From the NCBI GenBank assembly GCA_041617155.1, contig JBFJPL010000005.1, positions 1 through 64,000 on the forward strand: DNA of 64,000 nt, read 5' to 3'. Positions 7,856 to 16,910 of the stretch are shown in pieces; position 1 is the stretch's first letter; each line of letters begins with the position of its first letter. The stretch comes from CAMYKD01 sp041617155 (lineage in GTDB: Bacteria; Pseudomonadota; Alphaproteobacteria; Kiloniellales; JAKSDN01). The translations under genes were made by a program, and so were the position numbers. The notes beneath the pieces are model-generated. The model was not told the origin of the DNA, made no database searches, and was given only the letters and a program-made list of their open reading frames with translations.

Positions 7856-10090
7856 TCAGCGTAGCTTGTGCGGCCTGGGGAAGCCCTTGGGCGGCAGGCG
7901 TCCGGCCTGCGCGCGCTTGCCGACCCAGGCGGTCAGATCGGTCTCGGTCCGCGTGCGCCCGCCGGCGGTGACCCAGCTCAGCCCGTCCGCCAGGTTGAAG
8001 GTATTGACCGAAAGCAGGCCGCCATCCTTGTACTTCTGCATGATCACGCCGCGCCCGCGGGTCATTTCAGGCAACTCTTCCAGGGGAAAGATCAGCAGCT
8101 TGTTGTTCTGGCCGATCACCGCCACGCTGTCGCCCGCGGCCGGCGTGCAGGCCGCCGCTTCCTCGCCGTCCGCCAGGTTGAGCACCTGCTTTCCGTTCTT
8201 GGTTTGAGCGACCACCTCGTCCTCGGGCACGATGAAACCGCGGCCGGCGCTGGAGGCGATGATCAGCTTGCGTCCCGGCTGATAGACGAAAAGCCCAACG
8301 ATGTCTTGATCGTTGGGCAGATCGATCATCAGGCGCACCGGTTCGCCGAAGCCGCGTCCACCCGGCAGCTTGTCGATGCCGATGGTAAAGAAGCGGCCGT
8401 TGGTCGCGAATATCAGCAGCTTGTCCGTGGTCATGGCGTGCTCGGCGAAGCGGCCGCGGTCGCCTTCCTTGTACTTGGCGTCGGAGTTCTCTTCCTGATG
8501 GCCCTTCATGGCGCGGATCCAGCCCTTGGCGGAACAGAGCACGGTGACCGGTTCGCGCTCGACCACGGCCTCCAAAGGCACCACGACATCGGCCGGTGCG
8601 TCGCCGATCTCGGTGCGCCGCAGGCCGAGTTCCGTATCAGGTCCAAAGCGCTTCCGGATCTCGCCGATCTGCGCGGCGATCACGCCCCAGCGCCGGTCCT
8701 CGTCTTGCATCAGCTTCTCGAGGTCCGCGCTCTCCGCCGACAACTCCTTGTGTTCCTTGCGAATGCCCTCTTCCTCAAGTTTTCGCAAGGCGCGGAGACG
8801 CATGTTGAGGATGGCTTCGGCCTGGCCGTCGGTCAGGTCGAAGGCCTTGATCAGGACCGGCTTGGGATGATCCTGGCTGCGGATGATCTTGATTACCTTA
8901 TCCAGATTCAGATAAGCGACCAGATAACCGTCCAGAACCTCGAGCCGCTTGGCAATCTGCTCCAAGCGGTAGCGGGTGCGGCGCAGCAACACCTCGTGCC
9001 GGTGGTCGAGAAAGGCCTGCAGAACCTCCTTCAGGCTCATGACCCGAGGCGTCTGGTCGGCGTCCAGCACATTCATGTTGAGGCTGACCCGCGTCTCCAG
9101 ATCGGTCTGCCGGAACAGCGACTCCATCAGGACGACCGGATCGACGTTGCGGCTCTTGGGCTCGATGACCAGGCGAATTTCCGCCGCCGACTCGTCGCGC
9201 ACGTCGTTCAGCATGGCTAGTTTGCGGGCCGCCAAAAGCTCGGCGATCTTTTCCACCAGGCGGGACTTCTGGACCTGGTAGGGGATCTCCGTGACCACGA
9301 CCAGAAAGCCGCCACCCTTGAGCTTTTCGGTGTGCCAGCGGGCGCGAATACGGAACGCGCCGCGGCCGGTCTTGTAGGCCTCGATGACCTGTTCCCGGCC
9401 CTCGACCAGCACACCTCCGGTCGGGAAGTCCGGACCCGGCACCAGCTCGACCAGTTTGGCCATGGTCGCCTTGGGAAACTTGATCAAATGGATCAGTGCA
9501 TTGCACAGCTCTGCCAGGTTATGCGGCGGGATTGCGCTGGCCATGCCGACGGCGATGCCGTGTGCGCCATTGGCCAGCAGGTTCGGCAAGCTGGCCGGCA
9601 ACAATAATGGCTCTTCATCCTCGCCGGTGTAGGTCGGACGGAAGTCGACAGTGTCCTCGTCGATGCCGTCGAGCAGCAGAGTGGCAACCTCGGTTAGGCG
9701 CGACTCGGTGTAGCGCATGGCCGCCGCGTTGTCGCCGTCGACGTTGCCGAAGTTGCCCTGGCCATCGACCAGGGGATAGCGCAGCGAAAATTCCTGGGCC
9801 AGACGCACCAAAGCGTCGTAGATCGCCTGGTCGCCGTGGGGATGATATTTGCCCATCACATCGCCGACCACGCGGGCCGACTTCTTGAAGCCCTGGTCGG
9901 GATTGAGCCGCAATTGGCGCATGGCGTAGAGCAGGCGCCGGTGAACCGGCTTCAACCCATCGCGGACGTCCGGCAGCGAGCGCGCCATAATGGTCGAGAG
10001 CGCATAGGTCAGGTATCGCTCCTCCAAGGCATCGGAGAAACGAACCGTCCTGATCTCGCCGCCTGGCTCGTCCGTCGTCGATGAGCTCAT
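7856..10090 (-). CDS. parC: DNA topoisomerase IV subunit A
   Basis: ParC carries the DNA breakage-reunion activity of topoisomerase IV, which decatenates daughter chromosomes together with ParE. At 744 residues it has the normal ParC length in this group, shorter than GyrA. The breakage domain is complete: the catalytic tyrosine is Tyr127 in AAAMRYTES, and the DNA-gate helix reads YHPHGDQAIYD with Gln88 at the place of the GyrA Ser83 quinolone residue. The C-terminal half contains the beta-pinwheel repeats (for example RGRFAEHAMTTDKLLIFATNG). parE is not in the window. Confidence 0.95.
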   Translation of the reverse strand: MSSSTTDEPGGEIRTVRFSDALEERYLTYALSTIMARSLPDVRDGLKPVHRRLLYAMRQLRLNPDQGFKKSARVVGDVMGKYHPHGDQAIYDALVRLAQEFSLRYPLVDGQGNFGNVDGDNAAAMRYTESRLTEVATLLLDGIDEDTVDFRPTYTGEDEEPLLLPASLPNLLANGAHGIAVGMASAIPPHNLAELCNALIHLIKFPKATMAKLVELVPGPDFPTGGVLVEGREQVIEAYKTGRGAFRIRARWHTEKLKGGGFLVVVTEIPYQVQKSRLVEKIAELLAARKLAMLNDVRDESAAEIRLVIEPKSRNVDPVVLMESLFRQTDLETRVSLNMNVLDADQTPRVMSLKEVLQAFLDHRHEVLLRRTRYRLEQIAKRLEVLDGYLVAYLNLDKVIKIIRSQDHPKPVLIKAFDLTDGQAEAILNMRLRALRKLEEEGIRKEHKELSAESADLEKLMQDEDRRWGVIAAQIGEIRKRFGPDTELGLRRTEIGDAPADVVVPLEAVVEREPVTVLCSAKGWIRAMKGHQEENSDAKYKEGDRGRFAEHAMTTDKLLIFATNGRFFTIGIDKLPGGRGFGEPVRLMIDLPNDQDIVGLFVYQPGRKLIIASSAGRGFIVPEDEVVAQTKNGKQVLNLADGEEAAACTPAAGDSVAVIGQNNKLLIFPLEELPEMTRGRGVIMQKYKDGGLLSVNTFNLADGLSWVTAGGRTRTETDLTAWVGKRAQAGRLPPKGFPRPHKLR

Positions 10091-10217
10091 CGCACCCTCT
10101 TAGAGAACCGCGACATATAGTAGGTAACCCCACCTGGGTCCACAACAGATTGTCGGATACTGGCCGGCAGCGTGACGACTAATCCTTAAAGACAGGTTTC
10201 GCGAGCCGAAAAGAGCT

Positions 10218-11474
10218 TCAAAACCGGTCGACCCGGAAGGGCGCCATGTCGAGCCCCGGGTCCTTGCCGGCAACCAGATCGGCGATCAGGCGTCCGGTCC
10301 GCGCGCCCATGCCAAGGCCGCCATGGCCGTGACCGAAGGCGAAGAAAGCATTGGCATGGTGCGGCGAGGCCGAGATCACCGGCACCGAATCGGGCATTGA
10401 GGGACGGAAGCCCATCCAGCGGCTCGCCCCCTCGTCTGCGAGGCCCGGAAGCCAGCGCCGGGCGTGTCGCAGCAATACGTCGGCCCGGCGCCAATCGGGC
10501 GGCGCCTTCAAGCCGCCCAGCTCGACCGTGCCGGCCAGACGCAGCCCGTGTTCTAGCGGTGTACAGACGAAGGCACGCTCGGTCGAATAGACCGGCAAGC
10601 GCGGCATGACTTCGGGCTCCGGCAGGTGAACGTGGTAGCCGCGCTCGGTGTCGAGCGGCGGCCGGCTGCCCAAACGGGCGGCAAGCGGCTTGGACCAGGC
10701 GCCAGCGGCTACCACCACCGCTCCGCATGCCCTTCGACCTTGATCGGTCAAGACCGCCCGGGGACCCATGTCGCCAAACTCGAAATTTCGTGCTTCCTCG
10801 CGCCGCAAGGTGCCGCCATGGCGCTGGAAGGCTTCGGCCAGGACCTGGACCAGACGGAAGTTGTTCACCGTGTGGGCCACGTTCGGATAGAAGACGGCGC
10901 GCGGGAAGATCGGCGCCAGTGCCGGCTCCAGTTGGTGCAACTCCTCGGCACCCAGGACTTCGATCGCCACGCCGCGCCGGCGTTGCAGATCGATCATCGG
11001 CACGGCGCGTTCATACCCGGCTTCGCTCTCGTAGACGCAGACCCAGCCGCTTCGCCTAAGCATGTCCTGGGCGCCAGCCATCTCAATCAGCGGACCATAG
11101 GCTTCGATCGCGCCGTCGAGCAATCCGGCCAGCGCCCGGGACGCTTGCTCGACCCGCCGCGGCGAACTGGCTGCGACAAAGCGCAGAAGCCAGGGCGCAA
11201 GCCTTGGCAAATAGGACCAACGAAGCGCCAGCGGCCCCAATGGGTCGCGCAGCATGCCGGGTACCTTCCAGAGGATGCCGGGTGTCTGCACCGGCACGAC
11301 CGAATCGACGGCGAGCACCGATCCGTTGCCGAAAGAGGTGCCCTCCCCGGGTCCCCGACTATCGATCAAGGTAACCTGATGGCCATCGCGCAAGAGGCTG
11401 AGCGCACAGCAAACACCGACGATACCGGCGCCGATCACGATCACGTCTTTGCCAGTGGCAGAAATTTCGCTCAT
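10218..11474 (-). CDS. FAD-dependent amino-acid oxidoreductase (DadA/DAO family)
   Basis: The protein carries a dinucleotide-binding N-terminus (KDVIVIGAGIVGVCCALSLL, then an acidic strand end) and the DAO-fold C-terminus WMGFRPSMPDSVPVISAS with FGHGHGGLGMG, typical of D-amino-acid dehydrogenases. Such enzymes oxidise D-amino acids or related secondary amines to imino acids and pass electrons to the quinone pool. The ATG at 11474 gives 418 residues, the usual size; the frame is open further upstream but that extension lacks family similarity. The substrate is not determined. No racemase or transporter gene is adjacent. Confidence 0.88.
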   Translation of the reverse strand: MSEISATGKDVIVIGAGIVGVCCALSLLRDGHQVTLIDSRGPGEGTSFGNGSVLAVDSVVPVQTPGILWKVPGMLRDPLGPLALRWSYLPRLAPWLLRFVAASSPRRVEQASRALAGLLDGAIEAYGPLIEMAGAQDMLRRSGWVCVYESEAGYERAVPMIDLQRRRGVAIEVLGAEELHQLEPALAPIFPRAVFYPNVAHTVNNFRLVQVLAEAFQRHGGTLRREEARNFEFGDMGPRAVLTDQGRRACGAVVVAAGAWSKPLAARLGSRPPLDTERGYHVHLPEPEVMPRLPVYSTERAFVCTPLEHGLRLAGTVELGGLKAPPDWRRADVLLRHARRWLPGLADEGASRWMGFRPSMPDSVPVISASPHHANAFFAFGHGHGGLGMGARTGRLIADLVAGKDPGLDMAPFRVDRF

Positions 11475-11677
11475 GCAGCCTCCCCATAGCCCTAAAACTC
11501 CGCCGGGCATCCGCTGAAGGCAAGATACGCTGGTCCGCCAGGACGACACCAGCCCATCAAGCGGCCCACCCTCACCTGCCCCAGACTGGTCGTTTTAGTC
11601 CGGCAATCGGGAGTGCATGGTCTCGCCCGCAAGTTCCCGCTAAAGTCGGCATGTCTTTCTGCCAAAGGAGCGATAGC

Positions 11678-14600
11678 GTGTCTACGGTCACATCGACGCC
11701 AGGAGCGTTATCCCGAATGAGCAAAAGAGAGCTCATCGGAAATGTGGAAGACCTGCAGCGCCGGGTACGGGATCTGGAACGCCAAGCCGCCGAACACCGG
11801 CAGGCCCAGGACGCGTTGCGCCAGCAGGCGCTAATTCTGGAACAGATGTCCGACGGCGTCATCGTGACGGACCTCGAGGGCCGGATCATCGACTGGAACC
11901 CAGCCGCCGAGAGGATGTTCGGCTATCGCAAGGACGAAGTCCTCGGCCGGACGCCGGCCTTCATGCATCGGCCGGCCGAGGCCGCCAGGCTGACCGCGGA
12001 AATCGTCGAAGGCGTGGCGCGCAATGGACGTTGGTCCGGCGAAATCACCGTTACTTGCAAGGACCTGACTGAGCGTGTCTGCGAAGTGATCGTCGTTGCC
12101 TTCCACAACGAACATGGCCAACGTGTCGCGACAATCGGCGTCAATCGCGATATCGGCGACCGAAAGCAGGTCGAAAAAGCCCTTCGCGAAGCGAACGAGT
12201 CGCTCAAGAAGGAAGTGGCGGAGCGGGAGCGGGCCGAGGAAGTGGCGGCACAGAGTCACACGCTTCTGACCGAGGCCGTTGAAGCCCTGTCGGACGGCTT
12301 CATCATCTCGGATGCCGACGAACGCTTGGTGCTCTGCAACAGCAAGTACCGCGAAATCTATCGCGAAGTTGCGCACATTCTAGTGCCGGGCACGCCCTTG
12401 AAGGAGATCGGCCGGGCAGTGGCCAAGCATTGCCTGGGGATCGAGTCGCCCGACGAGATCGAAGCCGTGGTTCAGCGACGATTGGCCCGGCTGCGCAGCC
12501 ACAAAGGACCGCTCGAGCAGAAGCTGAAAGACGACCGCTGGATTTTGGTCAGCGAGTCACCGCTGGCCAACGGTTGGACCGTTGGCGTGCGCACTGACAT
12601 CACTGAGCTCAAACGCCGGGAAGCCGCGCTCCAGGCGAGCGAGACGCAGTTTCGCGCCATGGCCGACGATTCCCCGGTCATATTCTGGATCAACGACATC
12701 GACGACCGACCGATTTTTCTCAACCGCACCGCACGCGAATTTCTGGGTCTATCGCACAAGGAGGCACTGGCCCGGGATTTCTACGATCTGGTACACCCCG
12801 AGGACCGAGAACGGGTCAGGATCCAGGACCGCCAGTGCGTAGAGCGGCGAGTGCCGCGCCGCTACGAATACCGGATGCGCCGAAGCGATGGGGCATACCG
12901 ATGGCTGCTGGAGGTTGGTGTACCGCGCCTGGCGCCTGACGGAACCTTTCTCGGCACCATCGGCTCGACCGTGGATATCACCGAGCAAAAGGAAGCGCTG
13001 GATGCTCAGCGTCAGAGCGAAGCACGGCTTATCGAAGCGATCGAGACGATGAACGACGGCTTCGTGTTTTTCGATTCCAATGAACGCCTGGTCGTGTGCA
13101 ACTCAAAATACCGGGAAATGTACCGGAAAGTGGCCCACCTTATGGAGCCAGGCCGGAGCTTCGAGGAAATCATCCACGCCTATTCGCGCTGCGGCGAGGC
13201 TATCGCGGCCACCGGTCGGCGGGAGGACTGGGCGCGCGAACGGTTGGCCAGGTTCCGCAACCCGGCCGCCTCCTACGAGGCGCAAATCGGCAAGGACCGC
13301 TGGATCAGAGTCACCGACCGCAAGACGGAAGACGGCGGCACCGTTGGTCTGCGCACGGACATCACGGAATTCAAGCAACGCCAGGAAGCGCTGCGCAGAA
13401 GCGAAGCGCGTCTGATCGAGGCTATCGAGGCCATGAACGACGGGTTCGTATTCTATGACGCCGATGAGCGGCTGGCTATCTGCAACTCGAAGTACCGCGA
13501 GCTCTATCCGGAGGTTGCGCACCTCCTGGCACCCGGCGAAAGCTTCGAGACGATCATCCGGGCCTCCGCCGAATGCGGTGAGACCGCGGCCGCGCTTGAA
13601 CAAGCGGACCTGTGGTTCGAGAACCGCCTGGCAAGGTTCCGCGATCCGACCGGATCCTACGAAGAGCACATGAAGGACGGTAGCTGGATCAGGGTCACGG
13701 ACCGTCGCACCGAGGACGGCGGGACGGTCGGTCTGCGCACGGATATCACCGAACTCAAGCATCGCCAGGAAGCGTTGCGCCAGAGTGATGCCCGGTTTCG
13801 AGAGATTTTCGAGGAATCTCCAGTATCCTTGTGGGAAGAGGATTGGTCGCCACTGAAACAAATGCTGGACAACCTCAAGCGACAAGGCGTTGAGGACTAC
13901 GCCGGGTACTTCCGGGATAATCCGGAGCAATTCCGCCAGGCCTACGACGCATCGCACGTCGTCGACATCAGCCGGGAAACGCTCCGGGTCTACCGGGCCG
14001 GATCAAAAGCCGAACTTCTTGCCGTTTTGGGCAGCGTTCATGCGGACCCCGACGAAATGGCAGGCTTTGCCAAAACCGTCGAAGCTTTTGCCGCGGGCAT
14101 GACGAGCCACGAATACGAGGCCGAGGAGATTGCCTGCGACGGCACGCAGATCGTCACCCGGATCCGGACGGTCCTGCCGCCGCAAAACCGGGACAGCTGG
14201 TCTCGCGTCCTTATTACGATCGACGACATCACCGAGCAGAAACGTGACCAGCAGGCCCTGGCACAAAGCGAGATCCGCTATCGCGACCTGTTTGACGAAT
14301 CGCCCGTGGCCATGCTGGAAGAAGACTGGAGACCGGTCAAAGAGATTCTCGAGGACTTGGTCGCTCAAGGCGTATCGGACATCGCGGGCTATTTGCTCAG
14401 CCACCCGGACAAGTTGGGTCAAGTCTACGAGGCACCGCTCAGGTTCGGCATCAGCCGAGCCGCGGTCGAACTCTACCACGCAGCCAACGCGGACGAGCTT
14501 CGTGCCGCCATGACCCGCGATACCGCCGATCCCGACGAACTCACCGGCTATGCCAATATGGTTGCCGCCTTCTTGGATGGGGCCATGAGCTACGAGTACG

Positions 14601-15898
14601 AGGCCGATGAGATCGCCTGCGACGGCAGCGCGATTGTGACCCGGATCCGGGCCGTCATTCCACCCAAGTACAGTGACGTCTGGTCTCGCATCTTCTTCAC
14701 CATTGAGGACATCACCGAACGCAGGAACGTCGAGGCACAACTTCGCCAAGCACAAAAGATGAAGGCGATCGGACAGCTCACCGGCGGTGTCGCGCACGAT
14801 TTCAACAACCTCCTCGCGGTCATTCTTGGCAACGCGGAAATTCTTCAACTCAGGCATGGCGAGGGTGACCAGCCGACTCAGGCAGTTATTCGCGCGGCCA
14901 TCCGTGGCGCCGAGCTGACCCAACGCCTGCTGGCTTTCTCGCGCAAACAGCCACTCCGCCCGCAAATCGTGGACCTCAATTCCTTGGTATCCGATATGTC
15001 GGATATGTTGCACCGGACCTTGGGCGCTATGATGGAAATTCGCATCTCGCCGGCGCCGGATCTGTGGCGTGCCCTGGCCGACCCGGGGCAACTGGAAAAC
15101 GCACTGCTCAACCTCGCCATCAACGCGCGCGACGCCATGCCCGGCGGCGGCAAACTGACCATCGAGACGAGCAACATCTCCTTCGAGCCCGGCGGCGCCG
15201 TGGCGCAGACCGATTTCACTCCCGGCGACTATGTCGTGCTGGCGGTCAGCGATAGCGGTACAGGAATGCCGCCGGAAGTTCTGGAACAGGTTTTCGATCC
15301 TTTCTTCACGACCAAGGAGATCGGCGAAGGCAGTGGGCTGGGACTCAGCATGGTCTATGGTTTCGTGAAGCAGACCGGCGGTCACATCACGATCTACAGC
15401 GAACCGGGGCACGGCACGACGGTAAAGCTTTATTTGCCCCGCGCAACGGCATCCAGCCGCATAGCCGGGCAGCTGAGGTCGGAGGAACAACCCGGGGCGC
15501 AGGGCGAAACCGTTCTGCTGGTCGAGGACGATGAGGATGTCCGAGCCTTTGCCGCCTCGACCCTCGAAGATCTCGGTTACCTGGTCATTCAGGCCCATGA
15601 CGGCCCAACCGCCCTTGCGACCCTGGACGACGATGTCCAGGTCGATCTGCTGTTGTCCGATATGGTGTTGCCCGGTGGCACGGACGGCACTGACTTGGCC
15701 AAAGCGGTCATGGAGCGGCGGCCGGCCATCAAGGTGCTCATGATGTCGGGCTATGCCCAGAACGCCATGCTTGGGAGCGGCCCGTTGGCGGGCGATATCG
15801 AACTGCTCAGCAAGCCCTTTCGCCGGCGCGACCTGGCGCAGAGGACCCGTGCGGCCTTGGACCGAAACCGAGGTGGGCCTTCGACAGCGGTTCCGTAG
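11678..15898 (+). CDS. Hybrid histidine kinase with seven sensory PAS-like domains and a receiver
   Basis: This 1406-residue soluble protein has no membrane segment. In order: a coiled-coil start; PAS at about 50-160; a PAS_7-type domain 195-310; a PAS_3-type domain 320-437; two near-identical PAS_7-type domains 447-564 and 575-692; two mutually similar longer domains 705-854 and 865-1014 (ESPVxxxEEDW...); HisKA with phospho-acceptor His1040 in GGVAHDFNN; HATPase with NLAINARDAM, DSGTGMP and GSGLGLSMV; and a receiver with Asp1328 in LLSDMVLPGG. The GTG start has AAAGGAG seven bases upstream; ATG 11717 is an alternative. The ligand is unknown. A stand-alone receiver is encoded convergently next door. 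Confidence 0.93.
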   Translation: MSTVTSTPGALSRMSKRELIGNVEDLQRRVRDLERQAAEHRQAQDALRQQALILEQMSDGVIVTDLEGRIIDWNPAAERMFGYRKDEVLGRTPAFMHRPAEAARLTAEIVEGVARNGRWSGEITVTCKDLTERVCEVIVVAFHNEHGQRVATIGVNRDIGDRKQVEKALREANESLKKEVAERERAEEVAAQSHTLLTEAVEALSDGFIISDADERLVLCNSKYREIYREVAHILVPGTPLKEIGRAVAKHCLGIESPDEIEAVVQRRLARLRSHKGPLEQKLKDDRWILVSESPLANGWTVGVRTDITELKRREAALQASETQFRAMADDSPVIFWINDIDDRPIFLNRTAREFLGLSHKEALARDFYDLVHPEDRERVRIQDRQCVERRVPRRYEYRMRRSDGAYRWLLEVGVPRLAPDGTFLGTIGSTVDITEQKEALDAQRQSEARLIEAIETMNDGFVFFDSNERLVVCNSKYREMYRKVAHLMEPGRSFEEIIHAYSRCGEAIAATGRREDWARERLARFRNPAASYEAQIGKDRWIRVTDRKTEDGGTVGLRTDITEFKQRQEALRRSEARLIEAIEAMNDGFVFYDADERLAICNSKYRELYPEVAHLLAPGESFETIIRASAECGETAAALEQADLWFENRLARFRDPTGSYEEHMKDGSWIRVTDRRTEDGGTVGLRTDITELKHRQEALRQSDARFREIFEESPVSLWEEDWSPLKQMLDNLKRQGVEDYAGYFRDNPEQFRQAYDASHVVDISRETLRVYRAGSKAELLAVLGSVHADPDEMAGFAKTVEAFAAGMTSHEYEAEEIACDGTQIVTRIRTVLPPQNRDSWSRVLITIDDITEQKRDQQALAQSEIRYRDLFDESPVAMLEEDWRPVKEILEDLVAQGVSDIAGYLLSHPDKLGQVYEAPLRFGISRAAVELYHAANADELRAAMTRDTADPDELTGYANMVAAFLDGAMSYEYEADEIACDGSAIVTRIRAVIPPKYSDVWSRIFFTIEDITERRNVEAQLRQAQKMKAIGQLTGGVAHDFNNLLAVILGNAEILQLRHGEGDQPTQAVIRAAIRGAELTQRLLAFSRKQPLRPQIVDLNSLVSDMSDMLHRTLGAMMEIRISPAPDLWRALADPGQLENALLNLAINARDAMPGGGKLTIETSNISFEPGGAVAQTDFTPGDYVVLAVSDSGTGMPPEVLEQVFDPFFTTKEIGEGSGLGLSMVYGFVKQTGGHITIYSEPGHGTTVKLYLPRATASSRIAGQLRSEEQPGAQGETVLLVEDDEDVRAFAASTLEDLGYLVIQAHDGPTALATLDDDVQVDLLLSDMVLPGGTDGTDLAKAVMERRPAIKVLMMSGYAQNAMLGSGPLAGDIELLSKPFRRRDLAQRTRAALDRNRGGPSTAVP

Positions 15899-15924
15899 TT
15901 GAAGTACGAGTCGTCAGAATTTTC

Positions 15925-15961
15925 GCCAGCACGGGAATTTGGTGTCAGTTTTCGTGCTGGC
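15925..15961. terminator. Inverted repeat at the convergent kinase/receiver junction
   Basis: Arms GCCAGCACG (15925-15933) and CGTGCTGGC (15953-15961) are perfectly complementary with a 19-base loop. The repeat spans the stop of the receiver gene and follows the kinase stop by about 26 bp. No long T-tract follows, so a bidirectional terminator role is tentative. Confidence 0.35.
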
Positions 15962-16319
15962 CCAGAATCTCCGCGATTTTCCGGCCCAGTTCGGCCATGC
16001 GGAACGGCTTTGCGATGACAGCGAAATCCGCGCCCTCCAAGAACTCCGGGCGCCCCGAGGTCAGCAGGACCTTCAGAACCGGAAGCATGGCGCAGGCCCG
16101 CTCGGCCAGGTCGATGCCGCTCATCCCGCCGGGCAGAACCACGTCGGTTAGTAGCAGGTCGATTGTCTCGTCCCGCTCCAGCGCCGCGAGCGCCGAGCGT
16201 CCGTCTCCGGCCTCGACAACGGCATAGTCGAGTGTTTCAAGCAGCAAAGCGGTGGAGCTCCGTACCTCGGGTTCGTCGTCCACCACAAGTATGGTCGCAC
16301 GGCCCTGCTTGTCCGCCAA
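15945..16319 (-). CDS. Stand-alone response regulator receiver
   Basis: The 124-residue protein is a single receiver domain: ATILVVDDEPEVR with the acidic pair Asp14-Asp15, phospho-acceptor Asp59 in LLLTDVVLPGG, the switch residue in VLLTSG and the conserved lysine in VIAKPFRM. No output domain is present, so it probably acts as a phosphate shuttle or by protein contact. The TTG start at 16319 is chosen because AAGGAG lies seven bases upstream; the open frame continues further but without similarity. Its receiver resembles the one at the C-terminus of the adjacent hybrid kinase, which is the obvious candidate partner. Confidence 0.88.
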   Translation of the reverse strand: MADKQGRATILVVDDEPEVRSSTALLLETLDYAVVEAGDGRSALAALERDETIDLLLTDVVLPGGMSGIDLAERACAMLPVLKVLLTSGRPEFLEGADFAVIAKPFRMAELGRKIAEILGQHEN

Positions 16320-16390
16320 AGGTCGGCTCCTTGCCTTGGTTCGCGTTCTACCCTGCACCAGCCTGAGACGGATAATGCCCGCAATCCGGG

Positions 16391-16624
16391 TCAAGCTCCG
16401 TTCTGGCGGCGACGCTCCTTCCTCCAGGTGCGAAACCGCTGCCATCGGTCCCGCACCCAGGGCACGTCGAAGAAGATCACGAGCAAGCCCAGGGGCACCA
16501 TCCAGAAACCGAGCACCGGCAAGAAGCCCAAAATGCCACCCGCCACCAGCAGCAGGCCGACCAGGATCCTGACGATCCGCGGCGCGGTCAGGACGGACTT
16601 GTAGTAGCTGTTGGGCCGTTTCAT
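16391..16624 (-). CDS. Small two-helix membrane protein
   Basis: The 77-residue protein has a basic N-terminus, two hydrophobic segments separated by a short turn (VRILVGLLLVAGGILGFLP and FWMVPLGLLVIFF) and a very basic tail rich in Arg and Lys. This pattern is common in small inner-membrane proteins related to the PGPGW group. No function is known. It precedes the receiver gene by about 70 bp in the same direction and may be co-transcribed. The ATG at 16624 is preferred because a longer open frame lacks plausible sequence before it. Confidence 0.65.
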   Translation of the reverse strand: MKRPNSYYKSVLTAPRIVRILVGLLLVAGGILGFLPVLGFWMVPLGLLVIFFDVPWVRDRWQRFRTWRKERRRQNGA

Positions 16625-16910
16625 GTTGCGCGCCGGCGACATCCCAAAGATCAGGCAAAAGTGCCACCTTAGAACCAAGATCGGCCCCAATTGTCAAACC
16701 CGACTGCCCGCTTGACCGCACGCCTTCGAAGGTCCCACTCGGCTCGTGAGACCGGACAGCCGGCCGGTCGGCCACCGCCACCGAAAGTAGCGTATTTTGC
16801 ACTTATGCGACTTAATCGTTAAGAGAAAACACACCTTCCGATTGCTAATCATACGCAGCGACGCTGAGCCCGCCACGGTTGCAATGCCGATCACTTGGAA
16901 GGACCGCTCG

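Noticed and set aside
14003..15598. 531-codon minus-strand frame
   Set aside because: It is a shadow within the hybrid histidine kinase and shows no domain signature.
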